Shown here piece by piece: positions 19,237 to 27,630 of a stretch of 64,000 bases of DNA (its first letter is position 1; each line of letters opens with the position of its first letter). The translations under genes were made by a program, and so were the position numbers. This stretch comes from an uncultured Pseudomonadota bacterium (GTDB lineage: Bacteria > Pseudomonadota > Gammaproteobacteria > Burkholderiales > SG8-39). The stretch lies in contig CAILKO010000035.1 of NCBI GenBank assembly GCA_903834835.1, positions 186,539 to 250,538 of the forward strand. Reading direction: 5' to 3'. The notes under the pieces were generated by a model. The model was not told where the DNA came from. It made no database searches and was given only the letters and a program-made list of their open reading frames with translations.

Positions 19237-20712
19237 TTACCAGCTGTGCGCGCCATGCGCGCCCAGGCTGAGGATGTACTGCAGGAACAATTGATTGTCG
19301 GTCACCCCGGGGCGCGAGCGGTCGCGCGTGAACTGCAGCCGGAACCGGCTGAACTCGCTCGGCGACCAGTCGAGCATCGCGCTGCCTGCACCTGGCCGGT
19401 AGGCTGCAAGCGCCGGAAAGTCCGCCGCCGTCAACGCGCCGCTCGCAACCTGCCCGATACTGACCCTGCCGGACGACAGCCGGTCCACGCGCACGCCGGC
19501 CCGCCAGTGCGGCATGAACTGGTAGACCCCCTGCGCATACCAACCCGACTGCCGCGAAGCATAGTCGCCCGTCAGCCCCGGCGTGAGTGTTGCCGGCGGT
19601 GTGGCGGTGTCGAAGGCGAGCGTACCGTCCTCGCTGCGGCGGAAATACTCGGTCTGGAACTTGAAGTTCTGCGCGGTCGGATTGCCCTCCGGCGCCCACT
19701 TCCAGACGAGGTCCGCCACCCAGGTGCGGCTGCGCCCGGTGAACGCATTGGTCACCGCCGCACCCGTGCTGTCCGCATCGTCCCAGCTGCGATTGTCTGC
19801 GCGCGTACGCACGTAGGAGAGTCCGGTGCGCCAGCTGTGGCTCGCACCGAGATCACCGCCGACGCGCGCGAACAGCGTAGCGAGACCGGCGCCGTTCTTG
19901 TTGCGGTCGTTGGCCGGGAAGTTCAACCCGCGGCCGGCCTCGGCGCCGAGTTCCACCAGCAGGTCGGTCGGTGCGACCCAGCGCAGCTGCACACCGTCAT
20001 CGGCGAGCTGGCCGCCGAAGAACGCACGGTACGCGAGCGGCGCGTCGACGAAATCCCAGGCATGGGAATGCTGCTCGTTCTGATAGCCGATCTTCGAGAA
20101 GAAGCGCCCGCCTTTCAGCGTGAATCCGTTACCCAGGCCGAGCGTCTGGAAATAGGCGTTCTCGACGTTCACGCCACCTTCGGGCGCAAGCGCCGCGATG
20201 AAAGTTGCGTTCACGTTCGGATCGACGTTTGCAGACAGCACGATCTCCGATTCCGCGAGACTCAGCCCGCGCTTGCCCGGATCCACCTCGCCGCCCGAGG
20301 GCAGGAAGCCGCCGATCGCATAGGTGGCCGGGTCCTGTGAAAGACGCGCGGCGCGTCCCTGGAGGATCAGGGACATTTCCGGATTGAATGCATTGGCGGA
20401 CTGCGGACGACCGGCCGCGCCGCCCGTGCCCTGCGCAACCTGGGTTGCCGCCTGTCTTGCTTCCGCCTGTCTTGCTTCCTTCAGTGCGACCTGGGCCTCG
20501 CGCCCGGCCTGTGCCGCCTGCTGCTGAGCGCTGCCGGCCCGGGCCTCGGCCTCGGCGAGACGCTTCTCGAGCGCTTCGATGCGTGATTCGTAATTGCGTT
20601 TCATCGCATCGAGCTGCTGCCGGATTTCGGCCAGATCGGCGGCGGACTGCGCGTACGCCGGCGCCTGCACGAAGCAGGCCGCGAGCGCGAGCGCCATGAT
20701 TTTGCGTTGCAT
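19237..20712 (-). CDS. outer-membrane beta-barrel (porin-like) with N-terminal coiled coil
   Basis: 491 residues. Signal peptide to residue 21 (AYAQ), a heptad-rich coiled coil (about 25-80, IRQQLDAMKRNYESRIEALE), an Ala/Gln linker, then a predicted barrel to the C-terminus (about 110-491) with alternating amphipathic strands; the chain ends in Trp. The coiled-coil-plus-barrel layout resembles trimeric OprP/FadL-neighbouring porins, but the exact family was not identified. It precedes znuA by 11 bases and so probably forms the outer-membrane entry route for the same metal (inference). AGGAG is the ribosome site. Confidence 0.75.
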   Translation of the reverse strand: MQRKIMALALAACFVQAPAYAQSAADLAEIRQQLDAMKRNYESRIEALEKRLAEAEARAGSAQQQAAQAGREAQVALKEARQAEARQAATQVAQGTGGAAGRPQSANAFNPEMSLILQGRAARLSQDPATYAIGGFLPSGGEVDPGKRGLSLAESEIVLSANVDPNVNATFIAALAPEGGVNVENAYFQTLGLGNGFTLKGGRFFSKIGYQNEQHSHAWDFVDAPLAYRAFFGGQLADDGVQLRWVAPTDLLVELGAEAGRGLNFPANDRNKNGAGLATLFARVGGDLGASHSWRTGLSYVRTRADNRSWDDADSTGAAVTNAFTGRSRTWVADLVWKWAPEGNPTAQNFKFQTEYFRRSEDGTLAFDTATPPATLTPGLTGDYASRQSGWYAQGVYQFMPHWRAGVRVDRLSSGRVSIGQVASGALTAADFPALAAYRPGAGSAMLDWSPSEFSRFRLQFTRDRSRPGVTDNQLFLQYILSLGAHGAHSW

Positions 20713-20775
20713 GGATGACTCCTCGGAAAAGTGAATGACCCGCAGCGGCAGTTGGCCGTGCGAAGTTGCGATTCG

Positions 20776-21102
20776 CTAGCCGGGGAGCGGGGGCGGTGCG
20801 CGCCCGAGGTAGGGAAAGGAATGTCTGCCGGTATAGAGGATCGACAGGGGCTGCGGAGCACCCGCAGGAGCAGGCGATACAACTGCCGCAGCGTACGCCG
20901 CAGCGAGCGCATGCCCGAGATTTGCGTAGGCCCCCTCGCAGGCTGCGCGCGCGTGGCCTCCAGGTCCGTGCCCGTGCTTTCCGTCCGACACGGCCACGTC
21001 ACCGGGCAGGTGTGACAGGGCGTGCGCATGCGCTGCAACCGGCCCCGAGATGATCGCCAGCGCGAGTACCCAGATGAACATGAGCTGCCGCCGCGTCTTC
21101 AT
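20776..21102 (-). CDS. small exported His-rich protein (DUF2946-like)
   Basis: 108 residues from ATG 21102 (MKTRRQLMFIWVLALA...). Signal peptide to about residue 25 (VAAHAHA), then a His/Gly-rich stretch (SDGKHGHGPGGHARA) and a C-terminus ending SFPYLGRAPPPLPG. The terminal APPP motif and single Cys recall DUF2946, but the match is loose. It lies eight bases after the ZIP transporter stop, inside the metal block, so a role in periplasmic metal binding is possible. Function unknown. Confidence 0.6.
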   Translation of the reverse strand: MKTRRQLMFIWVLALAIISGPVAAHAHALSHLPGDVAVSDGKHGHGPGGHARAACEGAYANLGHALAAAYAAAVVSPAPAGAPQPLSILYTGRHSFPYLGRAPPPLPG

Positions 21103-21109
21103 GCCGCCC

Positions 21110-21886
21110 TCAGTGCCCGTGTCCGGCAAAGAACACCACCGAAATTCCCAGCCCGATCAGCACGATCTGCGACAACGCATCACGGGCGGAGAAGCGACGA
21201 TGCAGCTCCGGTACCAGATCGGCCACCGCGATGTAGATCAGACTCGCCGCAGCGAGTGCCTGGATGTAGGGAATTGCGCCTTCGACGGCTCCCAGCGCAA
21301 AGTAACCGATGACGCCGCCGACCACAGACGCCAGGCTGGCGAGCATGTTCAGCAACAGCGCGCGCGACTTCGCATAGCCCGCGTCGAGCAGCACCATGAA
21401 ATCGCCCACCTCCTGGGGAATCTCATGCGCGATCACCGCGATCGCGACCGCCCAGCCGACCGTGACGTCGGACAGGAACGCAGCGGCGATCACCACGCCG
21501 TCCACCAGGTTGTGCAGGCTGTCGCCCGCGATGATCATCATGCCGGTCGGCTTGACGCGCCCGGCATGATGCGCGTGCCCATGACCCGCGTGAGCCGCGC
21601 CTGCCTGCGATTCATCACCGTGCGAATGACGCCAGAGCGCGAACTTCTCCAGCAGAAAGAATCCGAGCAGGCCGACAAGCACGGTAGCGAATAGCGTATG
21701 CGCATCGATGCCCGATTCCATGGCCTCGGGCAGGAGATCCAGGAAGGCCGCGCTGAGCAACGCACCCACCGCAAAGCTGACCATGCGCGGCACCCACGAG
21801 GCGAGCAGCGCGTGACTGAGGATTGCGGCCGCCGCCACCGACAGAATTCCGCCGAGCAATGTCGCGAGCAGTATGGACGACAGCAC
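21110..21886 (-). CDS. ZIP family metal transporter
   Basis: 258 residues from GTG 21886 (preceded by GGGG); a TTG at 21913 inside the fur gene is less likely. Eight hydrophobic segments. Transmembrane segments 4 and 5 carry the metal-site motifs GDSLHNLVDG and AHEIPQEVGDF. A His-rich cytosolic loop (HSHGDESQAGAAHAGHGHAHH) lies between segments 3 and 4. Imports Zn(II) or related divalent cations into the cytosol. It is next to the Fur-family regulator, which suggests direct metal control. Confidence 0.92.
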   Translation of the reverse strand: MLSSILLATLLGGILSVAAAAILSHALLASWVPRMVSFAVGALLSAAFLDLLPEAMESGIDAHTLFATVLVGLLGFFLLEKFALWRHSHGDESQAGAAHAGHGHAHHAGRVKPTGMMIIAGDSLHNLVDGVVIAAAFLSDVTVGWAVAIAVIAHEIPQEVGDFMVLLDAGYAKSRALLLNMLASLASVVGGVIGYFALGAVEGAIPYIQALAAASLIYIAVADLVPELHRRFSARDALSQIVLIGLGISVVFFAGHGH

Positions 21887-21891
21887 GACCC

Positions 21892-22263
21892 CTACCCCGC
21901 GCAGGCCGCACAACGGCCGTAGAGTACGAGTTCATGACGTTCCATCGTGAAGCCGCGAGGCAGGAGTTCCTTGAGGTTGCTGCCGCACTCCGGCACGTCG
22001 AACACGCGCTCGCAACGGGTGCACTGGAAGTGATGGTGATGGCCGAGCTTCGCGAGCTCGTAGTGTGGAATGCCTCCCGGCAGCGGCACCGCCTCGACTT
22101 CGCCCGCGTCCACAAGGAGCTTCAGCGTGCGGTACACCGTCGCGATGCCGATCGATGCCACCTCGGCCTGCGTATCGGCGAGTATCTCGCGAGCCGAAAG
22201 CGGGCGGCGCGCGGATTGGAGCGCGGCCCGGATGGCATCGCGTTGTCGGGTGGAGCGTTGCAT
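21892..22263 (-). CDS. Fur-family transcriptional regulator, probable Zur
   Basis: 123 residues. Winged-helix DNA-binding domain (about 1-75, with ATVYRTLKLLVDAGEV) and a short dimerisation domain. Metal-site residues include HHHHFQCTRC (about 75-84) and a C-terminal CAAC pair, giving two CxxC structural-zinc pairs. Genes on both sides encode metal uptake of a zinc type, so Zur is favoured over Fur. A Fur/Zur-type inverted repeat lies 77 bases upstream in the shared divergent promoter, which implies autoregulation. Confidence 0.88.
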   Translation of the reverse strand: MQRSTRQRDAIRAALQSARRPLSAREILADTQAEVASIGIATVYRTLKLLVDAGEVEAVPLPGGIPHYELAKLGHHHHFQCTRCERVFDVPECGSNLKELLPRGFTMERHELVLYGRCAACAG

Positions 22264-22339
22264 GCTGTACCTGAAGGAAAACCCCTGAAGGGGAAACCGG
22301 CTGGCCGAGTACTCGCCGCCGTCCCGCCATGGTACGATA

Positions 22340-22357
22340 TTGATAAATCATTATCAA
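22340..22357. promoter_or_regulatory. Fur/Zur-type operator in the divergent metal-uptake promoter
   Basis: TTGATAA-ATCA-TTATCAA, an 18-bp inverted repeat in an AT-rich patch between the regulator gene (start 22263) and the zrg operon (start 22426). It resembles Fur-superfamily boxes (GATAAT...ATTATC). One site could control both arms. Confidence 0.75.
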
Positions 22358-22425
22358 CATTTTCCGTGCGGGGACGCATGATGATCGGCGCGTCCGCCAG
22401 ACACGCAAGCAGACCCGGGAAGCCC

Positions 22426-22980
22426 ATGCTCAGAACTCGCGGAACCGCCTGCTGGATAGCGCTGGCGCTCGCGTCGCTCGCGCCCGTGGCGGCCATCGCA
22501 CAGGCCCACCACCACCGGCATGGCATCGCAACGCTTGAGCTGACTGCAGGCGGAACAGATCTGACGCTCCGGCTCGTCGCCCCGCTTGAGAGCCTGGTGG
22601 GCTTCGAACACGCACCGCGCACCCGCGCTCAGGAAGCCGCTATTGCGCGGATGCGCGAAACATTCGAAAGGCCGGAGCACCTGTTTCACACCGACCCGGC
22701 TGCCCGGTGCAGACCGACCCGTCGAAACCTGCAATCCCCGGTTCTGCCTGGCACCCCGTCCGCCGACTCCGCACGGAGGGACCGCGGCGCCGAATCACAT
22801 GGCGATCTCGAAGCCTCCTACGTACTCGAATGCGCGCGTCCGGACGCTCTGCGCAGTCTGGATGCCGGCCCGCTGTTTGCCGCATTTCCGCGTCTGCGCC
22901 GCATCGATGCGCAGCTCGTCACACCGAACGTGCAGGCGCAGCGCAAGCTAGAGCGCACACGCGCGCGCCTTGCCTGGTAG
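22426..22980 (+). CDS. zrgA: DUF2796 / ZrgA-like periplasmic metal-uptake protein
   Basis: 184 residues from ATG 22426 (GGGA ribosome site, clean signal peptide); ATGs at 22378/22381 are possible but spoil the signal sequence. After cleavage the protein starts QAHHHRHGIATLEL. The DUF2796 signature LTLRLVAPLESLVGFEHAPRT is clear. Vibrio cholerae ZrgA belongs to a zinc-regulated operon with an ABC ATPase, an FtsX-like permease and a DUF3299 protein, which is exactly the gene content downstream here. It is a periplasmic, probably zinc-binding component. Confidence 0.88.
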   Translation: MLRTRGTACWIALALASLAPVAAIAQAHHHRHGIATLELTAGGTDLTLRLVAPLESLVGFEHAPRTRAQEAAIARMRETFERPEHLFHTDPAARCRPTRRNLQSPVLPGTPSADSARRDRGAESHGDLEASYVLECARPDALRSLDAGPLFAAFPRLRRIDAQLVTPNVQAQRKLERTRARLAW

Positions 22981-22989
22981 ACCGGCCGC

Positions 22990-23721
22990 ATGCTGCAGAT
23001 CGAATCTCTGAGGTTCCGCTGGCCCCGCACCGCGGCGGACTGCATCGACATCGACAGACTGGATATCGGACCGGGCGAGTGCGTGTTTCTGCACGGACCG
23101 AGCGGCAGCGGCAAGAGCACGCTGCTCGGTCTGATCGCCGGAGTCCTCGTCCCGGATTCCGGCGAGGTGACCCTGCTCGGCGAGCGGCTGCGCACCCTAG
23201 CCCCGGCAAAGCGCGATGCGATCCGGGCCGCCCGCATCGGCTATATATTCCAGCAGTTCAATCTGCTGCCCTACCTCTCCGTCGTGGAAAACGTGCTGCT
23301 CCCCTGCAGGCTGTCCGCGCATCGGGCGCAAAAAGCCCGTTCGGTTTCCGGCACGGTGCGGGCAGACGCAGAGGCTCTGCTTTCCGGCATGGGCCTGGAT
23401 GCTTCGGTCTGGAACCGCACCGCGACCGCACTTTCCGTGGGTCAGCAGCAGCGCGTGGCCGCGGCACGGGCCCTGATCGGCGCCCCCGAACTCATCCTGG
23501 CCGACGAGCCCACGTCGGCACTGGACGAGGACCGGCGCAACGCCTTTGTCGAACTCATGATCGGGCTCTGCACCCGCGCGGGCAGCGCGCTCGTGTTCGT
23601 GAGTCACGATCTTCGGCTGGCGACGCGATTCGACCGCTCGATCGCGCTTGCGGAGGTAAACCGCGCGAGCCGGCCTGAACCGGACGCCGGCTTTGCCGTG
23701 CACACCCGGGCCGGCACATGA
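22990..23721 (+). CDS. zrgC: ABC transporter ATPase (LolD/MacB type), zrg operon
   Basis: 243 residues. Walker A HGPSGSGKSTLLGLI, Q-loop YIFQQFNLLPYLS, signature LSVGQQQRVAAARAL and Walker B LILADEPTSALDE are intact, followed by the H-loop FVSHDLRLA. It is of the MacB/LolD class that pairs with FtsX-like permeases rather than ABC importers of the Znu kind. It starts nine bases after the DUF2796 gene and overlaps the permease start by four bases. In the V. cholerae counterpart the operon responds to zinc limitation. Confidence 0.9.
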   Translation: MLQIESLRFRWPRTAADCIDIDRLDIGPGECVFLHGPSGSGKSTLLGLIAGVLVPDSGEVTLLGERLRTLAPAKRDAIRAARIGYIFQQFNLLPYLSVVENVLLPCRLSAHRAQKARSVSGTVRADAEALLSGMGLDASVWNRTATALSVGQQQRVAAARALIGAPELILADEPTSALDEDRRNAFVELMIGLCTRAGSALVFVSHDLRLATRFDRSIALAEVNRASRPEPDAGFAVHTRAGT

Positions 23722-24980
23722 GCGCGCTCCTTTCGCTTGCCGCGCGCAGCGCCTGGAACCGGCGCTTCGTGCTCTCGCTCACCGTATTCTCGATCGCGCT
23801 GTCCACCTTTCTTCTGGTCGGCATCGAGCAGCTTCGCACCAGCGCGCGCGCGAGCTTTTCGAAATCGGTGTCCGGCACCGATCTCGTCGTCGGCGCACGC
23901 TCGAACTCGGTGCAGCTCCTGCTGCATGCGGTCTTCCGCATCGGCGAGCCAACCCAGGGCATGGGCTGGGCGAGCGTCGAGAAGCTGGCCGCCAACCCTC
24001 TGGTCGCCTGGGTCGTGCCGCTTTCGCTCGGCGACTCGCACCGCGGCTTTCCGGTACTTGGCACGACCTCCGGCTACTTCACGCATTTTCGCTATGGTTA
24101 CCGCGAAGCGCTCGCGTTCTCGGACGGCAGGCCCTTCGACCGGCTCTTCGATGCGGTCCTCGGCGCGGAAGTCGCGAACCGGCTCGGCTACCGCACGGGC
24201 GATCGCATCACGCTCAGCCATGGAACCGGCGGCGCGGGCTTCGCGGAGCATGGCGACAAGCCCTTCACCGTTTCCGGCGTCCTCGCACCGACCGGCACCC
24301 CGGTAGACCGCAGCGTGCATGTCAGCCTCGAAGCGATCGAGGCGCTGCACCTGGACTGGCAGGGCGGCGCCCCGATTCCCGGCCTTTCCATCCCGCCCGA
24401 GTTCGTGCGCAAATTCGATCTCCAGCCACGTTCCGTCACCGCGTTGCTGGTCGGGCTGCACAGCCGCGCCAGCGTTTTCGCGATGCAGCGGCAGATCGCA
24501 GAGTTCCGCCCCGAGCCCCTGAGCGCCGTGCTGCCGGGCGTGGCGCTGGACCAGCTCTGGGAGCTCGTCGGCGCCGGGGAAAGCGCACTCATCGCGATTT
24601 CCGCGCTGGTATCCGTGGTCAGCCTGGCGGGGCTCGTCGCCGTCGTTCTCGCAGGTCTGAACGAACGTCGACGCGAACTGGCGATCCTGCGCGCGCTCGG
24701 TGCGAGTCCGCACCATGTGCTCCTCCTGCTCGCGATGGAGGGCGCGATCGTGACCCTTGCCGGGGTGCTCGCGGGCCTCGCTGCGCTCGTGGCGGGACTC
24801 GCCGCCGGCGCGCCCATGCTGCGTGCCGAGCTGGGCATCGATCTGCCATTCGTCGCACCGACCACGAGCCAGGTCCTCCTCGCGAGCGCGATACTTGCAG
24901 CGGGATTCCTCGCTAGCCTGGCCCCGGCGCTGCGTGCCTATCGCCTATCATTGGCGGACGGGCTTACCCCGAGGATCTGA
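23718..24980 (+). CDS. zrgB: FtsX/MacB-like ABC permease, zrg operon
   Basis: 420 residues. One N-terminal membrane segment (VLSLTVFSIALSTFLLVG), a large periplasmic domain (about 45-275) with the MacB-like stretch GTDLVVGARSNSVQLLL, then three C-terminal membrane segments including the FtsX signature NERRRELAILRALGASPHHV. It pairs with the preceding ATPase (ATGA overlap). It is likely a mechanotransmission-type complex acting on the periplasmic DUF2796/DUF3299 partners rather than a classical importer; this is inference from the MacB class. Confidence 0.88.
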   Translation: MSALLSLAARSAWNRRFVLSLTVFSIALSTFLLVGIEQLRTSARASFSKSVSGTDLVVGARSNSVQLLLHAVFRIGEPTQGMGWASVEKLAANPLVAWVVPLSLGDSHRGFPVLGTTSGYFTHFRYGYREALAFSDGRPFDRLFDAVLGAEVANRLGYRTGDRITLSHGTGGAGFAEHGDKPFTVSGVLAPTGTPVDRSVHVSLEAIEALHLDWQGGAPIPGLSIPPEFVRKFDLQPRSVTALLVGLHSRASVFAMQRQIAEFRPEPLSAVLPGVALDQLWELVGAGESALIAISALVSVVSLAGLVAVVLAGLNERRRELAILRALGASPHHVLLLLAMEGAIVTLAGVLAGLAALVAGLAAGAPMLRAELGIDLPFVAPTTSQVLLASAILAAGFLASLAPALRAYRLSLADGLTPRI

Positions 24981-24984
24981 GATC

Positions 24985-25614
24985 ATGCCCATCCTTCACG
25001 CCTGCCGCTTCCTGCCGGGCCTCGCCGCTGCGACCCTGCTCGCCTGCCTGCTCTCCATGCCCGCCGTGCTCAACGCCCAGGATGGCAAGTACCGCATCGG
25101 CGAGCGGCTCCCTGCGCCCGCGAAATCGGCAGTCCCGGCGCGCGCGGGCTATCGCGAGGTGACCTGGGACGACCTGCTCCCGAAGGACTGGGACCCCGTC
25201 AAGGAAGTGCGCGACCTGAACCTCGGTCAGTTGCGCGACGGCGACCGGCGTGCGGAGGAAGCGATGGAGATCCTGCGCAAGCTGTGGGACAGAGCGCCTG
25301 CGAATCCGCAACTCGAGAATGCATTGCTGAAGCTTCCAGGTTTCGTCGTGCCGCTGGAAGAGGACAAGGACGGTCTGCGCGAGTTCCTGCTCGTACCCTA
25401 TTTCGGCGCCTGCATCCACGCGCCGCCACCGCCGGCAAACCAGATCATTCACGTGGTCGCACCCAGAGGAATCAAGGGCGTGAAGTCCATGGATCCGGTC
25501 TGGGTAAGCGGGCGCCTGAATGCCGCGCGGTCACAGACCAGCATGGGGGAGAGCGGATACCGGATGCAGGCCGCGCTCGTCGAACCCTACCGGGAACGGT
25601 CCGGCCGCAGGTAG
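24985..25614 (+). CDS. DUF3299 domain periplasmic protein, zrg operon
   Basis: 209 residues. Signal peptide to about residue 32 (AVLNAQ). The DUF3299 core includes YREVTWDDLLPKDWDP, the segment KLPGFVVPLEEDKDGLREFL and LVPYFGACIHAPPPPANQ with its conserved Cys and His. The fold is compared in the literature to OB-like/lipoprotein domains; its biochemical role is not established. It starts four bases after the permease and closes the operon. Confidence 0.87.
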   Translation: MPILHACRFLPGLAAATLLACLLSMPAVLNAQDGKYRIGERLPAPAKSAVPARAGYREVTWDDLLPKDWDPVKEVRDLNLGQLRDGDRRAEEAMEILRKLWDRAPANPQLENALLKLPGFVVPLEEDKDGLREFLLVPYFGACIHAPPPPANQIIHVVAPRGIKGVKSMDPVWVSGRLNAARSQTSMGESGYRMQAALVEPYRERSGRR

Positions 25615-25648
25615 TCCGGTGCGCGGCGGTGCGCGCCGGCCATTGCGC

Positions 25649-25654
25649 TACAAT
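25649..25654 (+). promoter_or_regulatory. -10 element of the ahcY promoter
   Basis: TACAAT ends ten bases before the first stem of the SAH riboswitch, so transcription would start right at the aptamer. No clear -35 box. Confidence 0.55.
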
Positions 25655-25663
25655 CCGCCTCCT

Positions 25664-25740
25664 TCCGAGGAGCGTTGCGACAGATCCCCATCAGGCGGGA
25701 CTGCCAGGCTCGGAATGTCCACCCCGCAACGGCGCTCACG
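25664..25740 (+). ncRNA. SAH riboswitch upstream of ahcY
   Basis: The conserved blocks of the S-adenosylhomocysteine aptamer occur in order: CCGAGGAGCGTTGCGAC at the 5' side, GCCAGGCTCGG in the middle (pairing with CCGAG), and GCAACGGCGCTCACG at the 3' side (pairing GAGCG with CGCTC). The ahcY ribosome site (AAAGGAGG) follows 18 bases later. In known cases SAH binding turns on expression, so SAH build-up would induce its own hydrolase. Confidence 0.93.
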
Positions 25741-25770
25741 AACTTTTTTCTTTATAGAAAGGAGGGCGTG

Positions 25771-27195
25771 ATGAACGCCGTACCGCAGACTTCAGGCAAG
25801 ACCCCCGATTTCAAGGTTGCCGACCTGTCGCTCGCCGACTGGGGCCGCAAGGAAATCGCGATCGCAGAATCCGAAATGCCCGCGCTGATGGGGATCCGCG
25901 CGGAATACGCCAAGACCCAGCCGCTGAAGGGCGCGCGGGTGACCGGTTCGCTGCACATGACCATCCAGACCGCGGTGCTCATCGAGACGCTGAAGGCGCT
26001 CGGCGCCGAGGTGCGCTGGGCCTCGTGCAACATCTTCTCGACCCAGGACCACGCTGCGGCCGCGATCGCGGCGGGCGGCACCCCGGTGTTCGCCTACAAG
26101 GGCGAGACGCTGGATGAGTACTGGGACTATACCCACCGCATTTTCGAGTTCGGCGGCGGCATGTACGGCCCGAACATGATCCTCGACGACGGCGGCGATG
26201 CGACGCTCCTCATCCACCTCGGTCAGCGCGCGGAGAAGGATGCCTCGGTGCTCGCGAACCCGGGCAGCGAGGAGGAAACTTCGCTCTTTGCCTCGATCAA
26301 GCGCAAGCTCGCCACCCACCCCGGCTGGTATACGCAGATCGCCAAGGAAATCCGCGGCGTGACGGAAGAGACCACGACAGGCGTGCACCGCCTCTACCAG
26401 ATGGCCAAGGAAGGGCGGCTGCTCTTCCCGGGCATCAACGTGAACGACTCCGTCACCAAGTCGAAGTTCGACAACATCTATGGCTGCCGCGAATCGCTCG
26501 TGGACGGCATCAAGCGCGCCACCGACGTGATGGTGGCCGGCAAGGTCGCCGTCATCGCCGGCTACGGCGAGGTGGGCAAGGGCTCGGCCCAGGCGCTGCG
26601 CGGCCTGCAGGCCCAGGTGTGGGTGACCGAGATCGACCCGATCTGCGCACTGCAGGCGGCGATGGAGGGCTATCGCGTGGTGACCATGGATTACGCCGCA
26701 GACAAGGCGGACATCTTCGTCACCGCCACCGGTAACTACAAGGTCATCACGCACGAGCACATGAAGCGCATGAAGAACAACGCGATCGTGTGCAACATCG
26801 GCCACTTCGACAATGAAATCGATGTCGCGAGCCTGAAGCAGTACCAATGGGACCAGATCAAGCCGCAGGTGGACCATGTGATCTTCCCGGATGGCAAACG
26901 CATCATCCTGCTGGCCGAAGGCCGCCTGGTGAACCTCGGTTGCGGTACGGGCCATCCGTCCTACGTGATGAGCTCATCCTTCGCGAACCAGGTGCTCGCG
27001 CAGATCGAGCTTTACTGCAACACGGCCAAGTACCCGATCGGCGTCTACATCCTGCCGAAGGAACTGGACGAGAAAGTCGCGCGGCTGCAGCTGACCACAT
27101 TGAACGCGGTACTCACCGAGTTGAGCGACGATCAGGCGAAGTACATCGGCGTATCGAAAGCCGGCCCGTACAAGCCGGAGCATTACCGGTACTGA
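25771..27195 (+). CDS. ahcY: S-adenosylhomocysteine hydrolase
   Basis: 474 residues from ATG 25771, which follows AAAGGAGGGCGTG; the frame upstream lies inside the riboswitch and is not coding. NAD-dependent enzyme splitting SAH into adenosine and homocysteine. The N-terminal [17 protein letters not shown], the Rossmann loop [13 protein letters not shown], and the C-terminal [18 protein letters not shown] with the invariant Lys-Tyr are present. The bacterial insertion of about 40 residues is retained. It is followed by a small membrane protein and metF, completing a methyl-cycle unit. Confidence 0.98.
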   Translation: MNAVPQTSGKTPDFKVADLSLADWGRKEIAIAESEMPALMGIRAEYAKTQPLKGARVTGSLHMTIQTAVLIETLKALGAEVRWASCNIFSTQDHAAAAIAAGGTPVFAYKGETLDEYWDYTHRIFEFGGGMYGPNMILDDGGDATLLIHLGQRAEKDASVLANPGSEEETSLFASIKRKLATHPGWYTQIAKEIRGVTEETTTGVHRLYQMAKEGRLLFPGINVNDSVTKSKFDNIYGCRESLVDGIKRATDVMVAGKVAVIAGYGEVGKGSAQALRGLQAQVWVTEIDPICALQAAMEGYRVVTMDYAADKADIFVTATGNYKVITHEHMKRMKNNAIVCNIGHFDNEIDVASLKQYQWDQIKPQVDHVIFPDGKRIILLAEGRLVNLGCGTGHPSYVMSSSFANQVLAQIELYCNTAKYPIGVYILPKELDEKVARLQLTTLNAVLTELSDDQAKYIGVSKAGPYKPEHYRY

Positions 27196-27201
27196 GCCAT
27201 C

Positions 27202-27224
27202 CCGGAGGGGCGCTGCCCCTCCGG
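27202..27224. terminator. hairpin after ahcY
   Basis: Perfect 10-bp stem CCGGAGGGGC/GCCCCTCCGG with a 3-base loop, seven bases beyond the ahcY stop. No U-run follows, so it may be an mRNA-stabilising or attenuating hairpin within the ahcY-metF unit. Confidence 0.5.
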
Positions 27225-27254
27225 ATTCCCCGGAATGAAGCACGGAGGCTGACG

Positions 27255-27608
27255 ATGCTGCGACTTGCACTGCTGTGGGTCCTGAACGCGATCGCATTGC
27301 TGTCGGTCGCCTATCTGTTGCCGACGGTACACGTGGACGGCTTCGGCTCGGCCCTGCTTGCAGCGCTGGTGCTCGGCTTCGTGAACACGCTGGTGCGGCC
27401 GCTGCTCGTGCTGCTTACCCTGCCCGTGAGTCTGCTGACGCTCGGACTCTTCTACTTCGTGCTGAACGGCCTGCTCTTCTGGGGCGTCGGCACATTGCTG
27501 GAGGGCTTCGAGGTCGGCGGATTCTGGGCCGGCGTGCTGGGCGGCATGCTCTACGGCCTTATCGCATGGGTCCTCTCGACCCTGCTCGCACCCGCCGTGA
27601 GAACCTAG
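27255..27608 (+). CDS. phage holin family 4 / YvlD-like small membrane protein
   Basis: 117 residues, almost entirely four hydrophobic helices (for example LNAIALLSVAYLLP, LVLGFVNTLVRPLLVLLTLP and VLGGMLYGLIAWVLSTLL). This matches the Pfam holin_4_2 (PF04020) family. Despite the name, the family is a widespread chromosomal membrane protein of unknown function. The gene lies between ahcY and metF in many betaproteobacteria, as here. The start ATG is preceded by GGAGG at a good distance. Confidence 0.88.
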   Translation: MLRLALLWVLNAIALLSVAYLLPTVHVDGFGSALLAALVLGFVNTLVRPLLVLLTLPVSLLTLGLFYFVLNGLLFWGVGTLLEGFEVGGFWAGVLGGMLYGLIAWVLSTLLAPAVRT

Positions 27609-27630
27609 GCTTCAAGCGAAGACATCCATC

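Noticed and set aside
19226-19699. Upstream extension of the znuA reading frame
   Set aside because: It runs inside the barrel gene in another frame; the signal peptide and AAGGAG fit ATG 19225.
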